Origin: Calditrichota bacterium
Lineage (GTDB): Bacteria; Calditrichota; Calditrichia; Calditrichales; Calditrichaceae
Direction of reading: 5' to 3'
DNA length: 64,000 nucleotides
Assembly (NCBI GenBank): GCA_024278755.1
Contig: JAJRSO010000012.1
Span: forward strand, 62,001-126,000
The notes beneath the pieces were generated by a model. It was not told where the DNA came from, ran no database searches, and saw only the letters and a program-made list of their open reading frames with translations. Shown piece by piece: positions 53,124-62,628 of the stretch. The position numbers and the translations under genes were made by a program. Positions within the stretch are counted from its first letter, which is position 1. Every line of letters starts with the position of its first letter.

Positions 53124-53636
53124 TTAACGGGATACCCGAACCGTGGAACGCTTTGCACTCTTTCCAACAAGAGAATCAATTAGTTTATCCGGAGAATAAT
53201 AGGCGCTGATGGCCTGTTCAATTTGATTTCTGAAGGCAAAATATGTTTTTACATACTTACCGGTAATATTTTCTATTTCCTGTTCAGCTGTCAGATTAGA
53301 CGGACTAAAACTGGCAACATAAATTTCATTTCCGTTGATTTCGATTGGAACAAACAGGTACTTGCGGCATAAATCTTCGGAGAACATTTTGAGAAGCGCC
53401 GGGTCTATCTCAACCTTATCCAGGTCCACTCGTTTTATTTTCAGAGCGCTTTCCACAAACTCGGCGATATCGTCTGCCGTCAGATATTTATTTTCAACCA
53501 AAACATCAAAAAGATAACGCCTATCAGAAAATCGTTGGGCCAGTTCCTGATATAGCCCCTCGTCGATTATCTGATAATATAACAATGCCTGTGTCAGCCA
53601 GTCATCCTTAAAAATACCTTTAGCGCCATATTTCAT
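53124..53636 (-). CDS. pilB: PilB N-terminal (GspE_N/MshEN) domain, separate from the ATPase by in-frame TAA
   Basis: A 170-aa segment with the N-terminal MshEN-type domain (ALLYYQIIDEGLYQELAQRF; then YLTADDIAEFVESALKIKRVDLDKVEIDP; then VPIEINGNEIYVASFSPSNL). It ends KRSTVRVSR with TAA. Beyond the stop the same frame reads ETERNPAP and continues straight into the ATPase domain. First gene of the pilus operon. Interpreted as the N-domain of one PilB, either split or nonsense-interrupted at the linker. Confidence 0.85.
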   Translation of the reverse strand: MKYGAKGIFKDDWLTQALLYYQIIDEGLYQELAQRFSDRRYLFDVLVENKYLTADDIAEFVESALKIKRVDLDKVEIDPALLKMFSEDLCRKYLFVPIEINGNEIYVASFSPSNLTAEQEIENITGKYVKTYFAFRNQIEQAISAYYSPDKLIDSLVGKSAKRSTVRVSR

Positions 53637-53849
53637 TATGTATTATCACCGTTTGTTTTTCCTGTATAATCGTAGTACAATGACCAAACATTAATCTTTT
53701 TTTAATAAAACCAATTCGGTATAAAGCCCTCAACAACGCCGTTTGCATAAAAAAAGAAATCGTTCCGAAGAATGGAGGAGTATACTGTTTTAAAGAGGAT
53801 TATTTTTATTTAGCTTCTTGCAACTCTGCCTTATAGCTGCATCTTTAGG

Positions 53850-55052
53850 TTATCCGTTTTCCCGCTGAAGGTCTGTCAGCGCATTGGCAATACGCGCAAT
53901 TCCTTCTTTTATTATGGCCATTGAGGTGGAATACGAAATCCGTATAAATCCCTCGGCGCCAAAACCGGAACCGGGCACGACAACCGTTTGCGCGGCGTCC
54001 AAAAGGAAAGCCGCAAAATCTTTTGAATTGTTAATTACCGCTCCCTTATATTTTTTGCCAAAGAAGGCGGAGATATTCGGGAACACATAAAAAGCGCCCT
54101 GAGGAACGGCGCAGGAAAGGTGCGGAAGGTTGTTTAATTTTTTTACAATAAAATCCCGACGGCGTTGAAATTCGACTACCATCTTCTTCATTTCTTCCTG
54201 AGGCCCGTTTAGCGCGGCAATGGCGGCATATTGCGATATGGTGGAAGCCGCAGAGGTGGAATGGCTTTGCAGTTTTGCCGCCGCTTCTATTATTTCCTGC
54301 GGACCGGCGGCATAGCCGATGCGCCAACCGGTCATGGCAAACGCTTTGGATAGGCCGTTAATGATGACCGCCCGTTTTTCTGCGGATGAAACAACTTGCG
54401 CAAAACTGCGAAATTCTATCTGGTCAAAGAGTAATTTTTCATAAATTTCATCGCTAATAATCAAAATATTTGTATCGTGCAGTACATCGGCTAACTGTTG
54501 TAATTGACCTTCCGAATAGGCCGCTCCGGTGGGATTTACCGGATTACAAAAGACAAACGCTTTTGTTTTTGATGAAATTTTACTTTTTAATTGTTGCGCG
54601 GTTATATGGAACCCGTTGGTTTCATGTGCTTCGACAATCACCGGAACGCCTTCGGCAAGACGGACAATTTCGGGATAGGAGCCCCAGTAAGGCGACGGAA
54701 TGATCACCTCGTCCCCTTGTTCGATTACGGACATCATTACATTATAAAAAGCGTGTTTGGCGCCGGATGAAATAAGAATTTGCTGTGGCGAATAGGATAA
54801 ATTGTTTTCCCCTTTCAGTTTTTTACAGACCGCGCGGCGCAACTCAAACATACCGGCATTAGCCGTGTATTTTGTTCGATCCTGCCCCAGCGCATTAATA
54901 GCCGCCTGTTTAATATGTGCCGGTGTGGGAAAATCCGGTTCTCCCACACTAAAATCAACCATATCCTGCCCGGCTTCTTTTAAAGCAATGGCTTTGGCCG
55001 CAAGTTCAACCGTAGGAGAGGTTTGTATTGTTTGTATTCGTTCAGAAATCAT
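53850..55052 (-). CDS. PLP-dependent aminotransferase, aspartate type
   Basis: A 400-aa class I aminotransferase. It shows SVGEPDFPTPAHI, the substrate-cofactor region SGAKHAFYNVM, NPVNPTGAAY, the PLP-lysine motif INGLSKAFAMTGWRIGYAAG and GSGFGAEGFIRISYS. Likely transaminates aspartate or a related amino acid with 2-oxoglutarate. It is probably monocistronic. The similar enzyme at 61011-62228 is a paralogue. Confidence 0.92.
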   Translation of the reverse strand: MISERIQTIQTSPTVELAAKAIALKEAGQDMVDFSVGEPDFPTPAHIKQAAINALGQDRTKYTANAGMFELRRAVCKKLKGENNLSYSPQQILISSGAKHAFYNVMMSVIEQGDEVIIPSPYWGSYPEIVRLAEGVPVIVEAHETNGFHITAQQLKSKISSKTKAFVFCNPVNPTGAAYSEGQLQQLADVLHDTNILIISDEIYEKLLFDQIEFRSFAQVVSSAEKRAVIINGLSKAFAMTGWRIGYAAGPQEIIEAAAKLQSHSTSAASTISQYAAIAALNGPQEEMKKMVVEFQRRRDFIVKKLNNLPHLSCAVPQGAFYVFPNISAFFGKKYKGAVINNSKDFAAFLLDAAQTVVVPGSGFGAEGFIRISYSTSMAIIKEGIARIANALTDLQRENG

Positions 55053-55150
55053 CGGGTGCCGTCTTCAGGTTCAACTAAAGACCTAATTTGTAGTTTACAG
55101 TCAAATAAGTCAATAAAATATCTCCGTGGAAAACCCGCTCTCATCCCGAC

Positions 55151-56557
55151 CTATTTTACAGATAAAGCATCCAGCGAGATGATAAAACAGGTCCCGCCCG
55201 TGGGATTGTCTTGAATACTAATGGCGCCTCCCATGGCGGTGACAATGGATTGAACAAGCGGCAAACCGAGGCCAAACCCCGAAGGTGTTTTACTTTTACC
55301 GTCATCAAAGCGATAAAAGCGTTCAAAGATTTTCTCTTTTTGTTCAGCTGGGATTCCATAGCCCTGGTCGCAAACTTTAATAATCACTTTTTTATGCTCT
55401 AAAAAAGCCGATACCCGTACCGGACGTCCCGTATCCGAGTATTTAAAGGCATTGTTGATTAAATTTTGCATAACCATATAAAAGTATTCTTCATCTCCGC
55501 GTACATAAAGTCCGTTTTGCACTTCAATAAACAGTTCTTTCCGTTGAATTGTTTTATTCATGTTCTGGATAAGTTTCGATACATTTAGAACCGAACGTTC
55601 ATTTTGAATGGCATTGGCCTCCTTTGCCAGAATGAGCAGTGTGCGTACTATTTTAATCATACGATCCGTTTGTTCATACATCACCGTAAAAGTATCGCGG
55701 CAATCGGAATGTTCGTGCTGTTTACGCAGGATATATTCGAGCTCGCTTTTCAGTACGGTTAAAGGCGACATAAGTTGATGGGAAGCATTGTCGGTAAACT
55801 GTGAAATTTGTTCGATGTGTCTTTGTAGCCGATCGAATAAATTATTTAACGTATCCCGCAGGCGGCCTAATTCATCAGTGGGGCTGGCGTCATAATCGAG
55901 GCGCTGGTTAAGCTGCGTTGCCGAGATATTGTTTGCCAGATCTATTATTTTATTAATGGGAGCAAAACCTCTGCGTACCAGTACAAAACTTCCGAGCAAA
56001 ATTAAAATAAAAACAAATGGAAAGCTGAGCAGGTCATAAAAAATAAGATTGGGCATAAACTGAAAAATGTTTGCTTTTTGTGTTGCCAGCTGAATAATTA
56101 CATTCGACGTTTTGTTGTTCTCTTTTAGATAACCATAAATAACGCGTAAGGAGATCTCCCCCACGATAATCGTAGAAAACCTGTCGCGGGATTGCTTATG
56201 GGGAAAATAAAGAGGCAAATCGCCAATATATTTCAGGTTTTCGCTTTGTAGCAAAATCTCCCGGTTTTGATTATACACCTGTAAAAAAAAAGAGCTGGGA
56301 GAAACAACCGTCAGCGCGCGCTCTTTAAATTCTTTTGGGTTTTCGATGACCAGAGAATCACAATCGATACACAAGGCATTTTTTAAATGCTCAATTTCAT
56401 GTATTAGCTGGTTATCCCGTATTCGGGCGGCTTCGTGATTGATTATCAGCAAAAAAACAATATTCAGCGCAAAATACAATCCCGTAATAAAAAGCGTATT
56501 CCAAAACACATTGCGGACTATTGTGCGTGTTAAAACAGGTCTGTTATTCTTCATCAT
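55151..56557 (-). CDS. membrane histidine kinase with HAMP
   Basis: About 468 aa from the chosen start. The first transmembrane helix (LFITGLYFALNIVFLLI) is followed by a periplasmic domain of about 120 residues that contains CIDC. After the second helix (SFPFVFILILLGSFVLV) come HAMP, an H-box (NASHQLMSPLTVLK) and N- and G-boxes (NLINNAFKYSDTG, GFGLGLPLVQSIV). Its start overlaps the end of the response regulator gene; ATG pairs at 56557/56554 are favoured over the long form at 56581. It forms a two-component pair divergent from the octahaem cytochrome gene. Confidence 0.92.
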   Translation of the reverse strand: MMKNNRPVLTRTIVRNVFWNTLFITGLYFALNIVFLLIINHEAARIRDNQLIHEIEHLKNALCIDCDSLVIENPKEFKERALTVVSPSSFFLQVYNQNREILLQSENLKYIGDLPLYFPHKQSRDRFSTIIVGEISLRVIYGYLKENNKTSNVIIQLATQKANIFQFMPNLIFYDLLSFPFVFILILLGSFVLVRRGFAPINKIIDLANNISATQLNQRLDYDASPTDELGRLRDTLNNLFDRLQRHIEQISQFTDNASHQLMSPLTVLKSELEYILRKQHEHSDCRDTFTVMYEQTDRMIKIVRTLLILAKEANAIQNERSVLNVSKLIQNMNKTIQRKELFIEVQNGLYVRGDEEYFYMVMQNLINNAFKYSDTGRPVRVSAFLEHKKVIIKVCDQGYGIPAEQKEKIFERFYRFDDGKSKTPSGFGLGLPLVQSIVTAMGGAISIQDNPTGGTCFIISLDALSVK

Positions 56558-57218
56558 CGATAAAGGAATATCCTTCTCCATAGATTGTTTTGATATAATT
56601 TACGGAACCAAGCGCTTTTAGTTTTTTTCGCAGGTTCTTAATGGTAACTTCAATAAAATTAGTGTCGGGTAAAAAAGTTAGCTTCCACACATCTTCGGAA
56701 AGCTGCTCTTTTCCGATTATTAAATTTCTGTGTTCGACAAAATAGTGTAGCAATTCAAATTCCATTTCCGGCAGTTTTATCCTTTCCTCTCCGTTTTCCA
56801 GCGTGTGGGCAATCAAATCCAGCCGGAATTTACCAAAGGTTAATCTTTTCGATTTCGACCCGCTGCGCCGTACAACCGCCTTTAAACGGGCACAAACCTC
56901 GTCAAATGAAAAAGGTTTTGTTATATAATCATCCGCGCCTACTTCCAGGACTTCTACCTTTTTAGAAATATCGGTAAGGGCTGTTAGCAGAATAATCGGA
57001 ATTTGGTCGCCGTCATTCCGAAGCTGACGGCATACTTCAATTCCGCTACGCTTTGGCATACGCCAATCCAGCAACAGCACATCAAAACTATCCTTCTCAA
57101 TTTCTTCCAGAGCCGCCTCTCCGTCGGATGCGATTACTACAAAATGGCCTTCGCCGGTGAGATTTTTTTTTAAGGAAAGAGCAATCTGGGGGTCATCTTC
57201 AGCTATTAATATTTTCAT
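56544..57218 (-). CDS. OmpR-family response regulator
   Basis: A 224-aa regulator: receiver at 1-115 (ILIAEDDPQIALS, phosphoacceptor in LLLDWRMPKRSG, Lys in YITKPF), and a winged-helix DNA-binding domain at about 130-222 (RLTFGKFRLDL, then NFIEVTIKNLRKKLKALG, then YGEGYSFID). It is transcribed with the histidine kinase and divergent from the cytochrome gene across 200 bp, so the cytochrome is a plausible target. Confidence 0.94.
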   Translation of the reverse strand: MKILIAEDDPQIALSLKKNLTGEGHFVVIASDGEAALEEIEKDSFDVLLLDWRMPKRSGIEVCRQLRNDGDQIPIILLTALTDISKKVEVLEVGADDYITKPFSFDEVCARLKAVVRRSGSKSKRLTFGKFRLDLIAHTLENGEERIKLPEMEFELLHYFVEHRNLIIGKEQLSEDVWKLTFLPDTNFIEVTIKNLRKKLKALGSVNYIKTIYGEGYSFIDDEE

Positions 57219-57420
57219 AATTTTCTCTTTTTTATACTAATTTAATGCTTTTTTAGTAAAAGTCACCTACCGAAATATGAAAAAATTTTCATTATTGTTT
57301 GCTTTTTAGCAGCCGATGGTAGTTGTATATTAGACAAACTTTAATTTGAAATTTAAAAGTAAAACAAAATAATGAAATTCAGCGTTTAAATCATTCATCA
57401 AACTTCTTTGGAGGTATTCT

Positions 57421-58941
57421 ATGCACAAGCTACTACTCATCATTTTAAGTATTTTTCTGCTGTCGGCAATGGCGGTATCGCAAACATTCGTGGGCTCCGA
57501 CGCCTGTGCGACCTGCCACAGCACCAAGTATTCGGACTGGAAAGATTCCGGCCATCCGTATAAATTTTCGGTAATCGAAAATAACCAGCCGCCCGTTTAC
57601 CCGTCCGTTGCAGTTAATTTTGAAGATACCTGGATGACCGATCTTGGTGACGGAAGCCACACCTGGGCAGATATTGCCGGGGTTATCGGAGGATTTGGCT
57701 GGAAAGCACGATTTATAGGAACAGACGGGTATATTATCGGTACTGCCGGAAGTTCATTTTCAGATGCCGGGGGAGGCCATAATCAATTTAATTTTTACGG
57801 GGGCGAAGCGCATGGCTGGGTTGATTACAGCGCATCGAATACAACAAAGAAATACAATTACGGATGCTTCAAATGCCACACCACCGGCGGCGACACGAGC
57901 GGCACATGGTTAAGCGGAGTGGACGGACTGGGTACTTTTTCCGAAGGCGGCATCGGTTGTGAATCCTGCCACGGTCCCGGAAGCGCACATATTGCCGCTC
58001 CGTCAAAAACGAATATCGATAAAGTGTATGAATTTGCTCATCAGGACAACAGCATTGGCGGACTCGATTACGGAGACGGAAGCGTCGTTACACCAGATAC
58101 AGAAGGAAATGATGTAAATTTTCTGTGCGGCACTTGTCATAACCGCAGCTATACATCACCCATTAATTCCAGTGGCGGCTTCATCAAACATCATGAACAG
58201 TGGGATGAGTTTCTTACGACCAAGCACTATAAAAACGGCTTTACCTGTATTACCTGCCACGATCCGCATAAACGCACTATCTGGGACGGAGAAGGTATTA
58301 CCAAAACATGTGAATCCTGCCATTCGGATAAAGCGGCGCAAATCAACCATTCCGGCGCTGCCACCTGTATCGATTGCCATATGCCGTTTGCGGCTAAATC
58401 GGGCACTACCAGAGGAAACAGCGGTTACAAAGGCGATATCCGCTCTCATCTGATGATTATTAATCCGGATACCGCATCTATGTTTACAGCGGACATGAGC
58501 GCCGTAAAAGACGACGCCGAGCGCAAGGCTGCTTTAAGCCCGCGCTATGCCTGCCTTGGTTGTCATAATAATGCTTCGGATGACAATATTCCCGATAAAA
58601 CAATCGCTCAGGTTTCGGCCGCCGCAGTGGATATGCATTCGGGGACAGCCATTGCTCCGGCAGACCTAATCAAACCCTCTTCATTTATCTTAAAACAAAA
58701 TTATCCTAATCCGTTTAATCCCACAACAACGATAGCATTCGAATTGCCTTACAGAACTCAGGTCACCGTTTCGGTGTTCAATCTTGAAGGCAGAACCGTA
58801 GCAACGTTAGTTAACGAGGAACTGGACGCCGGACAGCAGACCGTTCGTTTTAACGCCTCGGATTTACCATCGGGTATGTATTTTTACAAATTGACGACGG
58901 ATAATTTTACATCTATCAAACGGATGATGCTGATTAAATAA
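57421..58941 (+). CDS. exported octahaem cytochrome c with T9SS-type sorting tail
   Basis: A 506-aa protein with signal peptide (LLLIILSIFLLSAMAVSQ). It has eight CxxCH haem motifs: CATCH, CFKCH, CESCH, CGTCH, CITCH, CESCH, CIDCH and CLGCH. The C-terminal 85 residues have the type A sorting/FlgD-like form (NYPNPFNPTTTIAFELP, then LVNEELDAGQQTVRF, then ending MMLIK). It probably carries electrons at or beyond the outer membrane after type IX export. One of only two plus-strand genes. GGAGG precedes the ATG and a strong terminator follows. Confidence 0.95.
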   Translation: MHKLLLIILSIFLLSAMAVSQTFVGSDACATCHSTKYSDWKDSGHPYKFSVIENNQPPVYPSVAVNFEDTWMTDLGDGSHTWADIAGVIGGFGWKARFIGTDGYIIGTAGSSFSDAGGGHNQFNFYGGEAHGWVDYSASNTTKKYNYGCFKCHTTGGDTSGTWLSGVDGLGTFSEGGIGCESCHGPGSAHIAAPSKTNIDKVYEFAHQDNSIGGLDYGDGSVVTPDTEGNDVNFLCGTCHNRSYTSPINSSGGFIKHHEQWDEFLTTKHYKNGFTCITCHDPHKRTIWDGEGITKTCESCHSDKAAQINHSGAATCIDCHMPFAAKSGTTRGNSGYKGDIRSHLMIINPDTASMFTADMSAVKDDAERKAALSPRYACLGCHNNASDDNIPDKTIAQVSAAAVDMHSGTAIAPADLIKPSSFILKQNYPNPFNPTTTIAFELPYRTQVTVSVFNLEGRTVATLVNEELDAGQQTVRFNASDLPSGMYFYKLTTDNFTSIKRMMLIK

Positions 58942-58967
58942 AAGTATTTTTAAAAACCAGCAGAAAC

Positions 58968-58999
58968 AAAAAAGGTCTTGCCGGAGCAAGACCTTTTTT
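58968..58999 (+). terminator. intrinsic terminator of the cytochrome gene
   Basis: A 14-bp perfect stem (AAAAAAGGTCTTGC / GCAAGACCTTTTTT) with loop CGGA, ending in T7, 26 nt past the stop. The sequence is bidirectional in shape. Confidence 0.85.
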
Positions 59000-59130
59000 T
59001 GGCTCTATGTTGATCCGTGTGAGTAAAGGGCCAAAGCTTCGTGTCTGCCTGTAAAGAGTCACCGCATTACATAAATATCAAATGACAGAATATAATTTTT
59101 AATAACCCACCTGTCCCGATACTCGGAACA

Positions 59131-59173
59131 CCCTCCCTGATATCAGGGAGGGAAGGTTCGGCGGCAGCCGAAC
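59131..59173. repeat. REP-like palindromic element
   Basis: A perfect 22-bp palindrome (59131-59152, centre GATATC, arms CCCTCCCTGAT) is followed by a 7-bp hairpin GTTCGGC / GCCGAAC with a 4-nt loop at 59156-59173. A further GGGAGGG at 59175-59181 repeats the arm. Confidence 0.6.
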
Positions 59174-59361
59174 AGGGAGGGTCAAACCCTTTGAAACGCA
59201 ACACAAATGGTATTAACGATGTTTGGGGTCTTGTTTTTTTAAAAATTATTTGTGTTTTGCTATTCGTTTTTTCCACCTGTATCATTTAAAACATTTTTAT
59301 TACCCACACAAAACGACATAGAACCCTTTTTTTAAAAACGATACAAAAAGATTTTCGCATC

Positions 59362-61014
59362 TTATTTTTTGGATAACCTTTTCGGACCGGCGTCTTTTAC
59401 TTCCTGTGCGCTTCCTTTTTCAAACAGTTTAAAATTTTCGATAAAGCGCGAAGCAAGCGCATCGTATTTTTTCCAGTACTCGTCTTTATTGCCCCAGGAA
59501 TTGGATGGTTCCAGCACATCTTTCGGCACTTCGGGACAGGTAAGCGGCACTTCAAATCCGAACAGTTTATCTTTTCGATATTTGACCTTATCCAGCTTTC
59601 CTTCCAGAGCGGCGTTTAACAGATTTCGTGTATGACGGATGCTGATACGTTTGCCCACGCCAAATCCGCCGCCTACCCATCCGGTGTTCACCAGCCAGCA
59701 CTGGGCATTGTGTTTGAGCATACGCTGCTTGAGCATAGCCGCATATTCAAAAGGATGACGCACCATAAACGGCGCGCCAAAACAGGCGCTAAAGGTGATT
59801 TGAGGTTCGATACCCAATCCGATTTCCGTTCCGGCAATTTTAGAAGTATATCCGCTGATAAAATGATACTGGGCCTGTTCGGGATTCAGCTTGGCAATGG
59901 GAGGCATCACACCGGAGGCATCGCAGGTTAAAAAGATGATATTATTGGGATGTGAATGCACATACCCTTCCGCTACGATGTTCGGTATAAAATCCACGGG
60001 ATATGAAGCCCGGGTATTTTCCGTTAACATATCATCGTCCAAATCGATATTGCGGCTAACGGGATCGTACACAACGTTTTCCAGAATGGTTCCGAATTTA
60101 CGAGTGGTCTCATAAATCTGCGGTTCGTGTTCTTCGGATAAACGAATGACCTTGGCATAACAACCGCCTTCAAAATTAAAAACCCCCTCGCTGCTCCAGC
60201 CATGTTCATCATCACCAATGAGCTGTCGGGAAGGATCGGCCGAAAGAGTTGTTTTGCCGGTACCGCTCAAACCGAAGAAAAGCGCCACTTCCCCTTTGTC
60301 GTTTACATTGGCGCTGCAGTGCATGGGCAGTACATCGCGAAAGGTAAGCAAATAATTCAGCACCGTAAAAACAGATTTCTTTATCTCTCCACCGTACAGA
60401 CTGTTACTGATAATTGCCATTCGGTCGGCAAAACTAAGAATGATTCCGGTAGTACTGCGTGTCCCGTCTATTTTAGGGTCCACTTTAAAACCGGGTACGG
60501 CAATAATGGTAAAATCCGGAATAAAGGTTTTCAGTTTTTCCCGATCCGGCGTAGTCAGCAACATATTGCGCGCAAAAAGACTATGCCAGGCCTTTTCGGT
60601 GATTATGCGCACCGGCATCTGATATTCGGGATCGGCGCCGGCATACACATCCTGCACAAAAAGTTCTTCATCCTGACAATAAGCCTGTACACGGGAAAAT
60701 ATTCCGTTGAATTTTTCTGGACTGATGGGCCGGTTGTATTCACCCCACCAGATATGTTTTTCGTTGGTCTCTTCACGGACGACAAATTTATCGGTTGCTG
60801 CGCGGGCGGTATGTTTTCCCGTTTTAACCAATACAGGGCCGCCGTTAACAATTTTGCCCTCATTACGAAATACAATCTCTTCATACAGGGCGGTTTCCGG
60901 TAAATTCCAGAATACACGATCCAGATCGGTTAAGCCCTGGTTTTTTAAACGAAAGTCCGAAGCCAAATCCATTGCTTCGTCGGTGGCCGGTGTTTTAAAT
61001 TCTAAATATTTCAT
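59362..61014 (-). CDS. pckA: ATP-dependent phosphoenolpyruvate carboxykinase
   Basis: A 550-aa enzyme interconverting oxaloacetate plus ATP with phosphoenolpyruvate. Motifs are LSGTGKTTLSAD (Walker A), IGDDEHGWSSEGVFNFEGGCYAK, and the substrate-binding VHSHPNN and FITCDASGVMPP-like text (FLTCDASGVMPPIA). Its ATG overlaps the stop of the upstream aminotransferase (ATGA), so the two are coupled: amino-acid-derived oxaloacetate can feed gluconeogenesis. Confidence 0.96.
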   Translation of the reverse strand: MKYLEFKTPATDEAMDLASDFRLKNQGLTDLDRVFWNLPETALYEEIVFRNEGKIVNGGPVLVKTGKHTARAATDKFVVREETNEKHIWWGEYNRPISPEKFNGIFSRVQAYCQDEELFVQDVYAGADPEYQMPVRIITEKAWHSLFARNMLLTTPDREKLKTFIPDFTIIAVPGFKVDPKIDGTRSTTGIILSFADRMAIISNSLYGGEIKKSVFTVLNYLLTFRDVLPMHCSANVNDKGEVALFFGLSGTGKTTLSADPSRQLIGDDEHGWSSEGVFNFEGGCYAKVIRLSEEHEPQIYETTRKFGTILENVVYDPVSRNIDLDDDMLTENTRASYPVDFIPNIVAEGYVHSHPNNIIFLTCDASGVMPPIAKLNPEQAQYHFISGYTSKIAGTEIGLGIEPQITFSACFGAPFMVRHPFEYAAMLKQRMLKHNAQCWLVNTGWVGGGFGVGKRISIRHTRNLLNAALEGKLDKVKYRKDKLFGFEVPLTCPEVPKDVLEPSNSWGNKDEYWKKYDALASRFIENFKLFEKGSAQEVKDAGPKRLSKK

Positions 61015-62228
61015 GTCCAGTCCCTCACAAGTTTACGATCACCGATATAGAGTTCGTTGGGCGAATTTAGATCCAGCGCCCATTTCATACGTTCAATTCC
61101 TTCGGTGATATCTTTTATGGAACCGCAGTAACTTAAACGCAAATGCCCTTCCATGCCAAACTCTACACCGGGCATGGTGAGTACCTGTACCTTATCAATC
61201 AGGAAATTGGATAGCTTGCTGGAATCTTTCATATAGTTACTGAAATCGGCCAGGCAATAAAACGTACCCTGTGGAACGGTAACATGCACACCTTCGAATG
61301 ATTTAAGATAATCGATCATAATATTACGGTTATTTTCCAACGTCATACGTAAATTTTCAACTCCGGACTGAATTCCGTTCATGGCGCCAACGGCGGCTTT
61401 TTGCAGTAGAATTGACGGGCCGGAGGTCTGGTGCCCCTGAATATTGGTCATCGTTTCAATCAGTTTTTTGCTGGCCACCGCCCAACCTATGCGAAAACCG
61501 GTCATGGCGTACTGTTTAGACACCCCGTTAATGATAATTAATTTCGAATTTTCGGAATGGTCTTTGGCAAATTCATACGCATTTGCCGCTTTGTTGCCTT
61601 CAAAAACCAAGCGGTGATAAATATCGTCCATTATGAGATAGAGATTCTTTTTTTCACAAAATTCCACAACTTCGGCCACAAATTCTTTTGAATAAATCAC
61701 GCCGGATGGATTATTGGGGCTGTTTAAAATAATGGCTTTGGTGTACGGCCAGACCCGCTGTTCAAAATCCTGCAACCGGGGATAAAAGCTGCCGTCTTCA
61801 GGGTATACAGGAATGCCGATTGCGCCGGCCAGTTTGGGCATTTCGGGATAGCTCACCCAGTACGGTGCGGGAAATAAGATTTCTTCCTGAGGATTTAAAA
61901 TAGCCTGCATGGCCACCATCAGGGCTTGCTTTGCGCCACTGGAAATCATTACATTTTCCGGTTGTACTTTACGTCCGTAATACTCTTCGGTATAGCGGAT
62001 GACGGCCTGTTTCATCTCCCGGGTGCCATCGGCAGGCGCATAGCGAATTTCACCGGTATTCAGATGCGCAACCGTCGCCATAATTGCCTCCATAGGCGCT
62101 TTGCTTTTCGGTTCGCCCCCGCCAAGATGGATAACCGGATCTCCTTTTTCCCGTAAAATGGCAAACTTTTCGTTCAATGCCAGCGTTGGAGACGGGCTGA
62201 TTCCTTTTGCAATTTCACTTAAACTCAT
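61011..62228 (-). CDS. PLP-dependent aminotransferase, aspartate/tyrosine type
   Basis: A 405-aa class I aminotransferase with the PLP-lysine motif INGVSKQYAMTGFRIGWAVAS, the segment NSPNNPSGVIYS and FGMEGHLRLSYCGS near the end. It probably yields oxaloacetate from aspartate or deaminates other amino acids. Translationally coupled to pckA. A paralogue of 53850-55052. Confidence 0.92.
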   Translation of the reverse strand: MSLSEIAKGISPSPTLALNEKFAILREKGDPVIHLGGGEPKSKAPMEAIMATVAHLNTGEIRYAPADGTREMKQAVIRYTEEYYGRKVQPENVMISSGAKQALMVAMQAILNPQEEILFPAPYWVSYPEMPKLAGAIGIPVYPEDGSFYPRLQDFEQRVWPYTKAIILNSPNNPSGVIYSKEFVAEVVEFCEKKNLYLIMDDIYHRLVFEGNKAANAYEFAKDHSENSKLIIINGVSKQYAMTGFRIGWAVASKKLIETMTNIQGHQTSGPSILLQKAAVGAMNGIQSGVENLRMTLENNRNIMIDYLKSFEGVHVTVPQGTFYCLADFSNYMKDSSKLSNFLIDKVQVLTMPGVEFGMEGHLRLSYCGSIKDITEGIERMKWALDLNSPNELYIGDRKLVRDWT

Positions 62229-62628
62229 GTGCGTACCCCAGTTTTTGTGGTAATAGTGAAAAGAGCCTCTTTGCTCTCATTTTTCAATAGTAAAGCAAGC
62301 TGAAATATAACAATTTCTCACTTATATTATCAATGGTTTTTTTAATGGTATAAGAATATTTTACTGAAAAACAGAGACCTGGGGCCGGCGGAGGGCCTTT
62401 TATCTTTCACACCGTTTGTAAATATATTTGGGGAACCGGATTTCGGGATCTTTTCGGAGACAGACAGCCTGCTAAACCCGGGTTTTACAAAATATAGGGC
62501 AAGCCACCGCACCGGGAAGGGCCTGTGATTCCGACCGATTCGTTGTGTTACGCTCGGAATACGCGTTGAAGCGGTTAGGCGGTTTGTCTGCTTATTGAAC
62601 AAAAACAAGAAAAGAATAAAACACTTTT
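62229..62628. other. 400-bp gap upstream of the aminotransferase-pckA operon
   Basis: No gene supported. About 62360-62600 is GC-richer than the other gaps and carries GGGCCGGCGGAGGGCC. The start of the region (62229-62350) is AT-rich and probably holds the aminotransferase promoter. No tRNA fold was found. Confidence 0.4.

Larger units (their letters stand above)
58942..59361. other. 420-bp gap between cytochrome and pckA
   Basis: Holds the cytochrome terminator, a palindromic repeat element at 59131-59173, and AT-rich text. No gene; a short minus-strand open frame crossing the palindromes is not credible. Confidence 0.5.

Noticed and set aside
59067-59285. 72-codon minus-strand open frame
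   Set aside because: It runs through the palindromic element and has no ribosome site.
62560-62605. attC-like text (GCCTAAC and TTGAAGCGGTTAGGC-like) near selA
   Set aside because: No matching right-hand half site and no integron integrase; the palindrome does not close.
62342-62608. Open frame of 88 codons in the GC-rich gap
   Set aside because: No ribosome site and no recognisable protein pattern; composition is that of a repeat-like stretch.
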